Counted from the first letter of the stretch, positions 44,414 through 53,527 are shown. The stretch is 64,000 nucleotides of DNA from an uncultured Nostoc sp. (GCF_937863485.1 NZ_CALMFY010000174.1:1-64000), one strand, 5' to 3'. Notes: generated by a model not told the origin, from the sequence alone. A program made the numbers and translations.

Positions 44414-44620
44414 TTAAATACTTGTTGAATTACTAGAGTCCTGATCAGGACTTGGATGAATCGGCTGATCATCAGGCTTTTGGCTCTGCAATTCCCAGAT
44501 ATCGTCTTTTCCTAGTTCTTGATCCACTAATAACTGTAGATGATCTGGTAATTTAGTTGTTTGCCAAATTGACCAAATTTCTCCACAGCATAATTCATTT
44601 TCAATTTTTCCGAAATACAT
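44414..44620 (-). CDS. small hypothetical protein
   Basis: 68 aa acidic protein without membrane segment. MYFGKIENELCCGEIWSIWQ opens it, and the tail is Gln/Pro/Ser-rich (PDDQPIHPSPDQDSSNSTS). TTGGAG lies 9 bases before the chosen ATG. Not recognised as a named family. It lies just upstream of the MFS gene on the same strand. Confidence 0.5.
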   Translation of the reverse strand: MYFGKIENELCCGEIWSIWQTTKLPDHLQLLVDQELGKDDIWELQSQKPDDQPIHPSPDQDSSNSTSI

Positions 44621-44718
44621 GGCTTTATTCTCCAACTAATGTGACAACTTAAGTTTAGTAACTCGTAATTTAGGAAAGATGAAGTATAAGATTTTCATCT
44701 TTGATTCTTTCACCATCT

Positions 44719-45417
44719 TTAAAATACAGGTACTATTCGCCCCTGATACTGCTTGTTAATAAAATCTCTAACTTGTGGATCGTGAAGAAGTTTGTCTAGC
44801 TTCTGAATTTTTGGTTTATTTTCTCGACCCTGTAATGTAACTAATGCCAAAGCATACTTTGTATCTTTAGCTGTCTCCTGTCCCATCGATTGCGGTGTTA
44901 TTCCTGCTAGAGCAACAATTTGAGCCGAGGAACCAATGAAGTCTACATTATTAATAGCTCGAACTACTTGGACTCCTTCTACTTCCTTGATTCGCAAGTT
45001 TTTGGGATTCTGGGCTATGTCTCTTAGAGTTACAAATTCTTTGGTATTTTCCTTAAGTTTTATTAAGCCATTACTTGCCAGTAACCTCAGTCCTCGGTCA
45101 TTATTAATCACATCATTGGCAATTGTGACAGTGGCATTCTGGGGAACCTCATTCACAGATTTAAGGCTTTTTGAGAAAAGACCGAGTGTGCTTAAGGAAA
45201 CTAGATTTAATAGGACTAAATTGATTTTGAGTTCCTTGACAGCATTATTCATGAAAGGTCGATGTTGAAAAAAATTGGCATCGATTACTTTGTCTCTTAA
45301 AGCTGTATTCGGTTGTATCCAGTCATTAAAAGTCACAACTTTTACTTCTAATCCTTCCTGAGGTGCTAGTTTTGTATTTACAAACTTCAAAATATCTTCA
45401 GATATGATTCCCGTCAC
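44719..45417 (-). pseudogene. N-terminally truncated MetQ/NlpA-type methionine-binding protein
   Basis: 232 codons matching the NlpA/MetQ lipoprotein family from the first beta-strand onward (TGIISEDILKFVNTKLAPQEG, LRDKVIDANFFQHRPFMNN, VTIANDVINNDRGLRLLASNGLI, VDFIGSSAQIVALAGI). The upstream sequence still encodes VIQVGV in frame, but a TAA comes right before it and no signal peptide or lipobox is found, so the protein could not be exported normally. With MetN pieces close by, it is the remains of a D-methionine-type ABC system. Confidence 0.8.
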
Positions 45418-45473
45418 CCCGACTTGAATGACTTACCTGCTATTGGACAATCTGATTGCATACTACGGTAAAT
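45418..45473. promoter_or_regulatory. ATTTACCGTAGT motif near the metQ remnant
   Basis: On the minus strand ATTTACCGTAGTA lies at 45461-45473, between the truncated MetQ gene and a small frame. The same 12-13 bases recur at 47615-47627, 48690-48702 and 48734-48746. Candidate operator of a sulfur-related regulator. Confidence 0.45.
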
Positions 45474-45680
45474 TTATAAATTTAATGTAGTAAAAACGAT
45501 AAGATTTGCATAGATGAAGATAAAAAACAAGGGTAAAGGCATACAGTTCCAAGCCTCTACAGCCGATTTATGTGGCAGAACGGGTTGCCGTAAAGCCTGG
45601 GAAAACTGGCTATCGGGATAATCTGCTGGACTAGCGATCGCAGCACCTGTTTTAAGAAAAGTAGTGTCAATTGCAGTCAT
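45474..45680 (-). CDS. hypothetical 68-aa frame, possibly a gene fragment
   Basis: MTAIDTTFLKTGAAIASPAD then YPDSQFSQALRQPVLPHKSA and a hydrophobic tail (LFFIFIYANLIVF). The start of the frame looks protein-like while the C-terminal part reads into AT-rich sequence beside the ATTTACCGTAGT motif. It might be the N-terminus of a lost sulfur-assimilation enzyme, but I do not recognise it. A ribosome site is not clear. Confidence 0.35.
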   Translation of the reverse strand: MTAIDTTFLKTGAAIASPADYPDSQFSQALRQPVLPHKSAVEAWNCMPLPLFFIFIYANLIVFTTLNL

Positions 45681-45793
45681 AGTTTGGTCTAATTTTTGAT
45701 TTAAATTTGGTAATTGACTATTTGCATCAACAAATGATTACAAATTACGTAGCTTGCTTCTCGCCGGAGGCGAGTATTACGAATTACGGATTG

Positions 45794-45978
45794 CTAATGC
45801 ACTTCCACTTCAAACTCTGATTCGTGTAAATATTTCAAGGCTTGAGTCACCTTTGCTCGCTCTAGTTCGATGTGAAACTGACCAACACGGCGATCGCCTA
45901 CGGTTTCGACGCTACCGCTGAGGATATTAATATCAACATCAAAACATCGGCTGACTTGCTTGTTCTCCGGCAAAGGCG
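45794..45978 (-). pseudogene. C-terminal NIL-domain remnant of a MetN-type ABC ATPase
   Basis: Read on the minus strand, the codons give FDVDINILSGSVETVGDRRV then GQFHIELERAKVTQALKYLH and ESEFEVEVH before a TAG at 45794-45796. This matches the C-terminal ACT-like NIL domain of methionine-transporter ATPases. The ATPase domain is absent. The fragment directly abuts the truncated FAD-oxidoreductase gene, pointing to an internal deletion of several genes. Confidence 0.75.
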
Positions 45979-45985
45979 ATCGTTG

Positions 45986-46288
45986 CTAGCATTCCCGGCT
46001 GGCCATTGCCGCTTTCCGTTGTTCTGGGTCAGGTGGGACATACCAAACACCAGTACCAGAAGGTGCTGTTGCTCCACTCGTACCGCAGTAGCCTTTGTCT
46101 ATAAGTACCACTCTTACCCCTTGAGCAGCTGCATTCCAAGCCGCCCAAGTTGCTGACGGACCACCGCCTATGACTAGAACATCAGTCTCTAAATTTAGTT
46201 GCGAAATAGAACTATTGCTTGACTCAGATTGATATGCACTCACGATTACATCTCCTAACTTATTGAATTGGGCACTTGTACTGAGCAT
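45986..46288 (-). pseudogene. N-terminal fragment of an FAD-dependent oxidoreductase
   Basis: Codons from about 46288 encode LETDVLVIGGGPSATWAAWNAA, then VVLIDKGYCGTSGATAPSGTG, typical of the FAD-binding start of fumarate-reductase/adenylylsulfate-reductase-like flavoproteins. The frame stops at 45986 after about 100 residues, whereas the family is 400-600 residues long. The 3' part has been replaced by the MetN remnant. Upstream is a dispersed-repeat block at 46295-46420. Confidence 0.8.
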
Positions 46289-46294
46289 CTCGAC

Positions 46295-46430
46295 AACTCT
46301 TAGAGACGCTACGCGTAGCAAGATCCCCGTAGGGGTACGCTCGATAGAGCTGGCGTCGTAAAGCCTGCGGCATAGCTACGCCCTAAGCGGCAGCCTCTGG
46401 TAGAGTTGTATTGGGCATTTCTTCCCTGCC
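46295..46430. repeat. GC-rich dispersed-repeat block
   Basis: Contains TTAGAGACGCTACGCGTAGC, CCCCGTAGGGGTACGCTCG, GGCGTCGTAAAGCCTGCGGC and ATAGCTACGCCCTAAGCGGC, members of the repeat family that is also found at 8.4, 11.0, 12.4, 13.7, 17.4, 34.8, 40.0, 49.0 and 53.4 kb. Confidence 0.8.
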
Positions 46431-46444
46431 CCCTGCTCCCTCCC

Positions 46445-47506
46445 CTATCCCTTTGCAGCCACAAGTTCTAACGATTGCACTCGTGGCATTATCTCCTCGG
46501 AAAAACGCCTCATCTCAGTCGCAAACGGCTGAAATTGCAGCATAAAGGTGCCGATTCCCACCCTGGAAAAGTCGGCAATGCGACCAGCCACGGTGTCATA
46601 GCTACCAACTAAGCCAGCAGCTGTGCCACCGTTACTTCCCACGCCAGGGTACTTGGCCAAATTCTTGAACATCACCACTTCGGAATCGACTCCTTTGAGC
46701 AGCTCTGAGCGATCGTCTTGTGCTATTACCATTGCCTTCAAGTTGTGATATTCTTCTTGGGCTTCTTCGTCTGTGGGTCGAGCAATCACAAATGCGGACA
46801 TCGCAAAGCCCAGAGGCTTGGAATGAGAACGCGGCTGTTTAGCAACCTGAGCAATGGTTTCTCGGATCACTTCTATAGGACGACCATTGAGAAAAAATAC
46901 ATCTGCCTCTTTTGCCGCTAATGCCTGCGCTGGTTCTGATTCACCTCCCACATACACACGCGGATGAGGATTGGCCACGGGACGAGGATTGAAGCTTAGG
47001 TCACTGATGTGAAAATAATCTTCTTGAAAGTTAACTCTTTCTCCACTCCACAGGGCCTTTACCACTCTTATCCACTCGTCGGAATAGCGGTAACGCTGAT
47101 CGTGGGGAAGAAAAGATATGCCTGATTTCTCCATTTCTGGTTTAAACCAGGCACTTACCAAGTTGATCGCAAAACGCCCACCACTAATTGCATCAATGCC
47201 TAATGCCATCTTCGCTAAGATTGCTGGATGAAAAAGTAAAGGCTTTACAGCGGCAATAATTTCGATTGAATTTGTTGCTTCGGCAAGGGCTGCTGCTGCC
47301 GTCCAAGTTTCCAGCTGATCTAATTGTTGATTTCTGGGATTAATAATGTGTTCTGCGATCAAAGTTGTAGTAAACCCGCACCGTTCAGCCAACTGAAGGA
47401 GATCCTTAGCTCGTGAGTAACTGGCATCACGAGGTTCAAGAGGGTGGTTCATTACGCCGCAGTTGCCGTAAACAGGAATCCAGATCCCGTAGCGTGGCTT
47501 AGACAT
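46445..47506 (-). CDS. LLM-class flavin-dependent oxidoreductase, SfnG-like
   Basis: 353 aa. Starts MSKPRYGIWIPVYGNCGVMN and shows the bacterial-luciferase-like barrel with AERCGFTTTLIAEHIINPRN, ISGGRFAINLVSAWFKPEME, YRYSDEWIRVVKALWSGE and RPVANPHPRVYVGGESEPA. These fit FMNH2-dependent monooxygenases that split dimethyl sulfone or alkanesulfonates (SfnG/SsuD branch). Start at ATG 47506; a TTG three codons upstream is possible. An ATTTACCGTAGT motif lies about 110 bases upstream (47615-47627). Suggests use of organosulfur as sulfur source; the exact substrate cannot be told. Confidence 0.85.
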   Translation of the reverse strand: MSKPRYGIWIPVYGNCGVMNHPLEPRDASYSRAKDLLQLAERCGFTTTLIAEHIINPRNQQLDQLETWTAAAALAEATNSIEIIAAVKPLLFHPAILAKMALGIDAISGGRFAINLVSAWFKPEMEKSGISFLPHDQRYRYSDEWIRVVKALWSGERVNFQEDYFHISDLSFNPRPVANPHPRVYVGGESEPAQALAAKEADVFFLNGRPIEVIRETIAQVAKQPRSHSKPLGFAMSAFVIARPTDEEAQEEYHNLKAMVIAQDDRSELLKGVDSEVVMFKNLAKYPGVGSNGGTAAGLVGSYDTVAGRIADFSRVGIGTFMLQFQPFATEMRRFSEEIMPRVQSLELVAAKG

Positions 47507-47614
47507 AGCTTTCAAGAACCCTTGTAATAGACGCTAAAAGTTTACTTGGCACTAAATTTTGAGTTTATTGGCTAACCCAGATAATTTGCTGCTTAATCTA
47601 CGGCAATCCGATTA

Positions 47615-47627
47615 ATTTACCGTAGTA
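47615..47627. promoter_or_regulatory. ATTTACCGTAGTA motif upstream of the SfnG-like gene
   Basis: One of four near-identical motifs in the 45-49 kb region. Its position about 110 bases before the start codon of the SfnG-like gene suits an operator or activator site. Confidence 0.5.
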
Positions 47628-47809
47628 TATAGTTATGAGATTTACATAGATTGTGCTAAAAAACAAGAGTTTATTAAAATTTATTGATATTACTCAGACA
47701 GAGAGTTGGGTCTGTGGCGAAAACTTTCTCAAAAATAATAAAGGACAAGTATAATTCTTGTCCTCAATGGTTAAAATAACAGATTCTGCGTCGAATGCGT
47801 TAGATGAAC

Positions 47810-48373
47810 TTAATTCTCTGTAGTCATGGGTGCGTAAAATTGCAAGCGACCGATGCCGAGAAATTGACCAGCGGTTTGCTTACCAGAGGGAAAAGCCTTC
47901 ACACCAAATAAATAGACGCCATCATAAAAAGGATTGCGGTAAGTTTGCAGACCAATAGTAACCGTCTTTCCTGGTGGTATAGGGGTGTCAAAAGTTACTA
48001 TGAAAGTCTGTTGTTTGTTGTCAGCTTTCACAGCTTTGAGTGCCAACTTTGAACCTTGGCTATTACGTGTGCCTTCAAAAGCAAAAGTATCTTTCTGATT
48101 GAATTCAATATCTTCAGTCCCCTCAATCTGATTAAAAGTAACCTGCTGCAACGGTTCCCCAGCTGTCACTGGCACTTCCAGAGTGAAATAGTATGTCGTA
48201 TTCGGAACACTTGTATCGCTGTATGGAGTGCTGGCACTAACTAAACGTGGTGGTTGGGCAAAGGCGATCGTGCCATTGCTTAAGGTAACTGCATTGGCTA
48301 CCGAATGAGGTAGTAAATATAGTCCAGTGCTAACAACAAATAGAGTACTAAAAAAATTAGTAACGTATTTCAT
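47810..48373 (-). CDS. DUF2808 family exported protein
   Basis: 187 aa. Signal peptide (residues 1-28, ending SVANA) followed by a beta-rich domain with the family pattern PPRLVSASTPYSDTSVPNTTYYFTLEVP, TFNQIEGTEDIEFNQKDTFAFEG-like (segments shortened), VTFDTPIPPGKTVTIGL and a C-terminal GVYLFGVKAFP. DUF2808 proteins are common in cyanobacteria and of unknown function, probably periplasmic or secreted. GAGGT lies about 14 bases ahead of the ATG. Confidence 0.87.
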   Translation of the reverse strand: MKYVTNFFSTLFVVSTGLYLLPHSVANAVTLSNGTIAFAQPPRLVSASTPYSDTSVPNTTYYFTLEVPVTAGEPLQQVTFNQIEGTEDIEFNQKDTFAFEGTRNSQGSKLALKAVKADNKQQTFIVTFDTPIPPGKTVTIGLQTYRNPFYDGVYLFGVKAFPSGKQTAGQFLGIGRLQFYAPMTTEN

Positions 48374-49111
48374 AATTTATATTTTTACCTCAATGACTTT
48401 TATCTAAGACTCAATAATTTGAGTCTTGCTTCAAATACCCATATTTAAACCTGAGCAAATGAATGACTACAGCCTCTCAAATCAGCAACTTTAATCAAGT
48501 TCGCTGACTATTTATTAGGCTATTTTGCTGTAATTCTAGCACGCAATTTTTAATTGTCTATAAATAAAAGACAGATAGTTAAATTTAAATATAACTAGTA
48601 ATTTTGCCATAATTTTTATTAGTAAATTCCCTCGGAAGCCGATGATTTTACTGGGCTATGACTAAACGTAAACACACTCATCTCGATACATTTACCGTAG
48701 TTTTAATAAATGCATATATCTAGAAATTGATATATTTACCGTAGTTTAAATAATAAATTTCCATAAAAGTAAATTTATCAATTGAATTACATATCAATAA
48801 GGTTATTTAAGTAATAATTTTTAAATTATACTAAAATACTAAAATACACTGATTTATAATGATTTAATTCCTTTAAAAGACACAAATTTAGCAGATTTAG
48901 ATTAGTGATTTTCCCTAAAAATACAATAAGTAATCAAGCGAACATGATATTAGAAGGGCGGTTATAAACCGCAGCTACATAGACAAAACCCACCTTCCCT
49001 ACGGGACGCTGCGCGAACGTGGGTTTCAAAGCCTGTATTTTTCATGCTTTCCGTCTCAGCAGACTACCCACAAGGAACGCTTTACCTACGTTTGTGTAGC
49101 CGCGAATTCTA
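48374..49111. other. long AT-rich intergenic region with two motif copies
   Basis: ATTTACCGTAGTT occurs at 48690-48702 and 48734-48746 (44 bp apart, about four helical turns). At about 49000 a dispersed-repeat piece (CCCTACGGGACGCTGCGCG) is flanked by AACCCACCTTCC and GTGGGTTT arms forming a hairpin. No gene is convincingly encoded here. Confidence 0.55.
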
Positions 49112-49277
49112 TGAGACTGCTGGTCAATTGACAAGGGGTTTAACCCCCCACCCCTAAAACTTTAGTTTTGCGTTGGCTTTCCCGCCCTGCAATAAATTCA
49201 ACGCACTAAAATTCCAGAAATTTCAGATGGATTGAAGCTAATGGGTTAGACCCCGTATCAATTCGCCAACAGTCTCA
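49112..49277. repeat. MITE with about 36-bp inverted repeats and 5-bp target duplication
   Basis: Left end TGAGACTGCTGGTCAATTGA CAAGGGGTTTAACCC (49112-49146) pairs with the complement of the right end (49243-49277, reading inward TGAGACTGTTGGCGAATTGA TACGGGGTCTAACCC). Directly flanking the element on both sides is TTCTA (49107-49111 and 49278-49282), a perfect target-site duplication. It carries no gene. Confidence 0.9.
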
Positions 49278-49282
49278 TTCTA

Positions 49283-49744
49283 TTCACTCTAGACAATTAG
49301 GAAGTAGGGAATGGGAAGTAAAGGCAGGGTAAGATCAAACTATCCCTGATAAATGCTGCATCTTTAGCTTCCGCCTCTATTAGGCAAAATCCCTATTAGG
49401 AATAGAAACGCCGTAATCGCCTTCGTAAATTCCACGGAGAAAAATTGCAATTAACCAAACTCCCTCTTTGCCTAAAACAGAAGGAGTTATTCTGGAAAAT
49501 TTAAAGTTAAATTATAAAAACGCACTTCGTACCACATCAAAGTGACTTTTTGCTTTTGTAGTAAAACAATCATGTCAATTGTCGTAGTAACTTATGAGTG
49601 ATGACATTATGGGACGGAATGACAACAGCCATTCTAAAAATTTCATATTGCCTCGGTCACTGATATTCATCCAAAATAGTTCACTGGGGGTTCGTTATAC
49701 CAATTCTGTATGAAGATGCGCCAAACTATATGAGGAACGAACTG
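49283..49744. other. intergenic region
   Basis: No coding sequence or RNA recognised. TTGTAGTAAAACAATCATGT near 49557 and CATTATGGGACGGAATGACA near 49604 show no clear structure. Part of a 1.7-kb gene-free stretch. Confidence 0.4.
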
Positions 49745-49850
49745 CATACTCCTACGGAGAAGCAAGCTACGCGCAGCCTCTTGTAGAGTTGAACGCATAG
49801 ACACATACTCCTACGGAGAAGCAAGCTACGCGGAGCGTCTTGTAGAGTTG
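49745..49850. repeat. direct duplication, 47-bp unit
   Basis: Copies at 49745-49791 and 49804-49850 share CATACTCCTACGGAGAAGCA AGCTACGCGSAGCSTCTTGT AGAGTTG, with two differences. Each copy contains a TCCTACGGA palindrome. Period is 59 bp; belongs to the GC-rich dispersed repeat family. Confidence 0.85.
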
Positions 49851-50054
49851 TGGCTGACCGCAGGGTAGGACACAAAGAAACAAATGCGATCGCTTCAACT
49901 TACTCGCGTACAGTGGCTTTTCTTCTGCATCAGACATAATCTTCAAGACTCAGTTAATCATCTCATCAGTTTCACATTTGATTGATTTTGTCAAGTCCTT
50001 TTCAAAAATCAACTCCAGGCGATCGCCCCCAATTCAAATATTTGATTTTATATG

Positions 50055-50732
50055 CTAATACACCAAATTTTCGCCTTTAAGTTCTTCTTTCGCTAAAGCC
50101 AATGCTTGATGAGCATTTTTAAACTTTGTTTCATCTGTAAATTTATTACCAAAACACTTTAAATAAGCTTCTAGATACCTAATACGTAAGCGTGGATCAG
50201 CCGGACTTTCAAGAAAGGGGAGGTCAGCTTCAACCATAAACCGGATAGCCAACAAAGGGATAGGGCTACGAAGTGGACGAAAGTTTGGGTTGTGCAGACC
50301 AGGACTTTCATTACGTTTATGAAATTCTCCTATCATCAGTCCTGACTCAACAAACAAAGGTTTAAGTTTTTGTTGGACACTATCTATTAGCTTACAAGCA
50401 TCTTCTATATGAACATCAGGAAATATAAGTAAAAAAGCTCTATTTATTGCCAATTCCTGCTCTTTAACTTCCATCTCAAGAAAGATATCTCGGTAGCGCA
50501 CAACAACTTTTTCTAATTGTTCTAGATACAAATCTTTTGTATGAATAACCGCCAAACGAATACTATTTGACTTGAGAGAGTGAGGTACAAAAGGGCAAAC
50601 TACACCCGGTCTTCCTAAGTTAGGATGAGGTCTTGCTAAAAAACTTTTCACCCACTCCAGAATTTCAAGTAAGTAAGGAAGGTCTTCGTATTGCTGGAGT
50701 TGTTTGATTTCAAGAGGTGTATAGAGTTGCAT
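50055..50732 (-). CDS. hypothetical protein (possibly DUF6875-type)
   Basis: 225 aa, no signal or membrane segment. Notable conserved-looking segments are HPNLGRPGVVCPFVPHSL (about 36-53), GLMIGEFHKRNESPGLHNPN (131-150) and FRPLRSPIPLLAIRFMVEAD (151-170). The invariant-looking CPF and HNP...FRPLRSP strings suggest a family of undetermined function (DUF6875 is my best guess). Isolated in a repeat-rich region. I cannot assign an activity. Confidence 0.6.
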   Translation of the reverse strand: MQLYTPLEIKQLQQYEDLPYLLEILEWVKSFLARPHPNLGRPGVVCPFVPHSLKSNSIRLAVIHTKDLYLEQLEKVVVRYRDIFLEMEVKEQELAINRAFLLIFPDVHIEDACKLIDSVQQKLKPLFVESGLMIGEFHKRNESPGLHNPNFRPLRSPIPLLAIRFMVEADLPFLESPADPRLRIRYLEAYLKCFGNKFTDETKFKNAHQALALAKEELKGENLVY

Positions 50733-51574
50733 AAGCTTGAGTAAAATTAAATAATAGTTTAATTATGAATTCAAAATTCTTTTTACAATATTAAGTGTCT
50801 GAAATCCAATTATTATCTAAGAAAACAAAACAAGCTTTGATATTTTTTGGTTCATCTGTGGCTTGTAGTAGATAAAAATGCTCTAGTATTTTTGTGAGTT
50901 TTAAAATAATTATGCTAATAAATACACAAATTTGTTTTCACACTAAGCAACTTGTGTTCATTTATTTTTGGCATTTTAGCTTGATACTACATATGTATTG
51001 TCCAGTAGATGCTCCTACTTTTTTTTATACTCTCAAGTTTCTATTATTTTTAGCTAAAATATTATAAAGTTTATGTCTAAATAATTATTTTTAATGTAAA
51101 AATTTAGTATTGTTTTAACAGCACCTATAGGCTTAATATCAAGTTAATAGAATTTTAACTAGATAAAATTTATGTCTAAATAGTTATTTTTACTGTAAAA
51201 ATTTAGTAGTGATTCTACAGCAACTATATGCTTAACATTAAAAAGTATAAAGTTATACAATTAAAATATAAAAAATTAAATCCAATTTTATAAGCTGTAT
51301 ATTACTTAAGTTGACGTAAAAATTTGTCGTTGGGATAAGTTAGAAAGCAGGAGGGAAGAGGGTTTTAGCCTAGTTCATCAATATAGACATAGTTTGGTTT
51401 TATTGTGCTAACTGACTTATCTACTAATCGTAGGGGAGGCAGGATGAGCAGCGGCTTCTGCCGTTTTCCGTATCCCTACTCTTAGTTCTAAGCGGAGGAA
51501 ACCTCTACTCAGACAACTTTGGGCAATAGACTGGCTCTCTTACAAAATTGGATATTTTTTTAATTGGAAGTCAC
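50733..51574. repeat. AT-rich intergenic region with a 75-bp direct duplication
   Basis: The segment starting TTTATGTCTAAATAATTATTTTTA (split TTTATGTCTAAATAATTATT) at about 51070 and ending GCTTAATAT near 51140 reappears at 51170-51240 with about ten changes (GTAAAAATTTAGTA is identical in both). Spacing is 101 bp. The rest of the gap is AT-rich with no gene; the DUF1400 gene terminates at 51575. Confidence 0.75.
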
Positions 51575-53248
51575 TTATTTCTCAACAAATTCTTTCACCA
51601 CTGCCATAGCATCAGGAGGAATCTGTGTAATTAGGCGAAATGGAAATGCGGCAGTTGAAGCAAACTGGGCATAATCTGATGTCAGAAAGATAGCGTAGTT
51701 TTTAGCTTCTGGAGTCATCTGTGCAGCAAACGCCAAAGCTATAGCTTTAACGTACTTGCGAACATCTGCTGCTTGTTCACCCACAACTTCACCGCCACTG
51801 ATTGGTGTATTCGGTTGTCCTATCTGATCCAAAGTCTTACTGGGGTCTTTTACACTCAGATGAGTACCCCCAACTATGCCAACTAGCCATTTGGGAGATG
51901 GGATTTTGTTAAATCCTATAATCTGTTCAGTTAAAGCTGGGGTGGTTTTATCTGCGGAACCTGCTAACACTAGGGTAGGAACTTGCACTTTAGTTAACCC
52001 AGTTTCGCCAAAAATCAGAGAAGTTGTCGGATTGAGAGCGATCGCCTGTTTTATTCTGGTATCCCGTAGTTGATAGCTATTTTCTGGTAGTTCTTGAGCG
52101 ATGCACTGCATAGCTTCTCCCAGACTCAAGATAGTCAAGTTCTTTTTGCACCGTTGTTTGAGATGTTCCAGTTGGAACTCTGCTCCAGCAAGTGCTAAAG
52201 CTGTACTACCACCAAAAGAATAGCCAATAACCATCGCTTTATTGGTTGCAAGTTTCCCTTGAAGCGGATTATTAGCTGTTTGATTGAGCTTTTCTAATTC
52301 GTCGAGAACAAAACTAATATCTTGAGGGCGATTCAAAAACTCCTGAGGCTTCATAACTCTGGTTTTGCCTTGAAATGCGAAGTTTATATTTGCCTCATTA
52401 CTACCGGGATGTTCTAAAGCTGCTACCACATAACCGTGGGATGCTAAATGTTCTGCTAGGTAACGCAAGTCCGTGCGGACTGACCCAAAGCCGTGAGAAA
52501 ATACAATTACAGGTTTATTGGCAGTTGCAGCAGTTGACCAGTAAATATCAACTGGAATTTGGCGAGCGCGCTTTTGGTCATTCAGGCTTAAGTTGAGTAT
52601 TTTTACTTGAGCTATTCCTGGTTGGCTAGGATCAAAAGGGAAAGGAATCTGCGGTGTTTTCGGGTCGAGTTGGGGAGAGATGTCTGACGACAAGCCGCTA
52701 TGCGTCAACGCTAGCATAAATTGCTGGGTACGCCAAAAAGCTGTGTTCAAACTCCTTGTAACTATAAAAGCCTGTGGCAAATTAATTTCTAGGCGTTTAC
52801 TGGGATAAGCAGCGATAAAACTCAGTATAGAAAGACCCTGCGGTGCAGTAGAGCCTAATACCAATCCTGCTCTAAGTGCTTGTACCCCAGCTTTGTCTTT
52901 TCGGGCTAAGGCCGTAGCGAAGTCATTGAGAATAGTTGTGCCAATCTGAGTATTAACTAACTTATTAACAGTGACAACACTCATCGGTACATTCATGCCC
53001 AGCGCCCCCAAGAAAAAGCGGCGTTGTTGTTCAGATAATTTTTTAACGTAAGGCTGCAAACTCCCAGACAATTTCCCAGTTTTTGCAGCCTTTTGCAACT
53101 CAGCAAGGGAGATGGATTCTGTAAATAAACCCAAACGCACAACAACTGTGTCAGCCGCAATCGCCGAAGTATTTGCCCCAAACTGTGTCAGTACAATTGC
53201 GCTAAAGAAACCCGCAACTGTCTTAATATTTCCCCAACTTTTTCCCAC
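51575..53248 (-). CDS. DUF1400/alpha-beta hydrolase exported protein
   Basis: 557 aa. Signal peptide (about 1-32) is followed by an N-terminal helical DUF1400 domain (about 33-160, with VRLGLFTESISLAELQKAA and LSEQQRRFFLGALGMNVPM) and an alpha/beta-hydrolase domain (about 220-540). The nucleophile elbow is GYSFGGS, the oxyanion strand VIVFSHGFGS, and the C-terminal His lies in GGTHLSV. This two-domain plan is common in cyanobacteria and related to PAF-acetylhydrolase/dienelactone hydrolases. The start is a GTG without strong ribosome site. Likely periplasmic lipase or esterase. Confidence 0.87.
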   Translation of the reverse strand: MGKSWGNIKTVAGFFSAIVLTQFGANTSAIAADTVVVRLGLFTESISLAELQKAAKTGKLSGSLQPYVKKLSEQQRRFFLGALGMNVPMSVVTVNKLVNTQIGTTILNDFATALARKDKAGVQALRAGLVLGSTAPQGLSILSFIAAYPSKRLEINLPQAFIVTRSLNTAFWRTQQFMLALTHSGLSSDISPQLDPKTPQIPFPFDPSQPGIAQVKILNLSLNDQKRARQIPVDIYWSTAATANKPVIVFSHGFGSVRTDLRYLAEHLASHGYVVAALEHPGSNEANINFAFQGKTRVMKPQEFLNRPQDISFVLDELEKLNQTANNPLQGKLATNKAMVIGYSFGGSTALALAGAEFQLEHLKQRCKKNLTILSLGEAMQCIAQELPENSYQLRDTRIKQAIALNPTTSLIFGETGLTKVQVPTLVLAGSADKTTPALTEQIIGFNKIPSPKWLVGIVGGTHLSVKDPSKTLDQIGQPNTPISGGEVVGEQAADVRKYVKAIALAFAAQMTPEAKNYAIFLTSDYAQFASTAAFPFRLITQIPPDAMAVVKEFVEK

Positions 53249-53349
53249 AAACTTTTATACCAATTGTTACTTACGGGAATATAACCAATATTTGTGTATT
53301 TGACTACTCTATTAATTGTCTAGAAACAAAAGCAAATTTTTTCTTGAAT

Positions 53350-53430
53350 TTAATGGCGATGTCTAAGGGCGGGCTATGACGCTCGAACGCAAGAGCGTGT
53401 CGCAGACAAGACTCGCTCTAAGCGTCGCTT
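53350..53430. repeat. GC-rich dispersed-repeat block
   Basis: GGCGATGTCTAAGGGCGGGC, TATGACGCTCGAACGCAAGA and GACTCGCTCTAAGCGTCGC belong to the repeat family noted elsewhere. GCGATG at its start is shared with the copy inside the SMP-30 gene. Confidence 0.75.
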
Positions 53431-53440
53431 TTATATCCAG

Positions 53441-53527
53441 GACTTACGCAAAATCATGAAAAAACGAACCGCAAAGGACGCAAAGGACACAAAGGAATAA
53501 GGTTTCAGAGAGTTATTGCGTAAGTCC
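53441..53527. repeat. IS630-like MITE (copy 2, reverse orientation)
   Basis: Ends GGACTTACGCA (53441-53451) and TGCGTAAGTCC (53517-53527) match copy 1 at 30766-30854. The interior, AACCGCAAAGGACGCAAAGG then ACACAAAGGA, is the complement of the copy 1 interior. Right flank is TA; left flank is CA, so one target base has changed. The remainder of the gap to 53888 shows nothing else. Confidence 0.8.
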
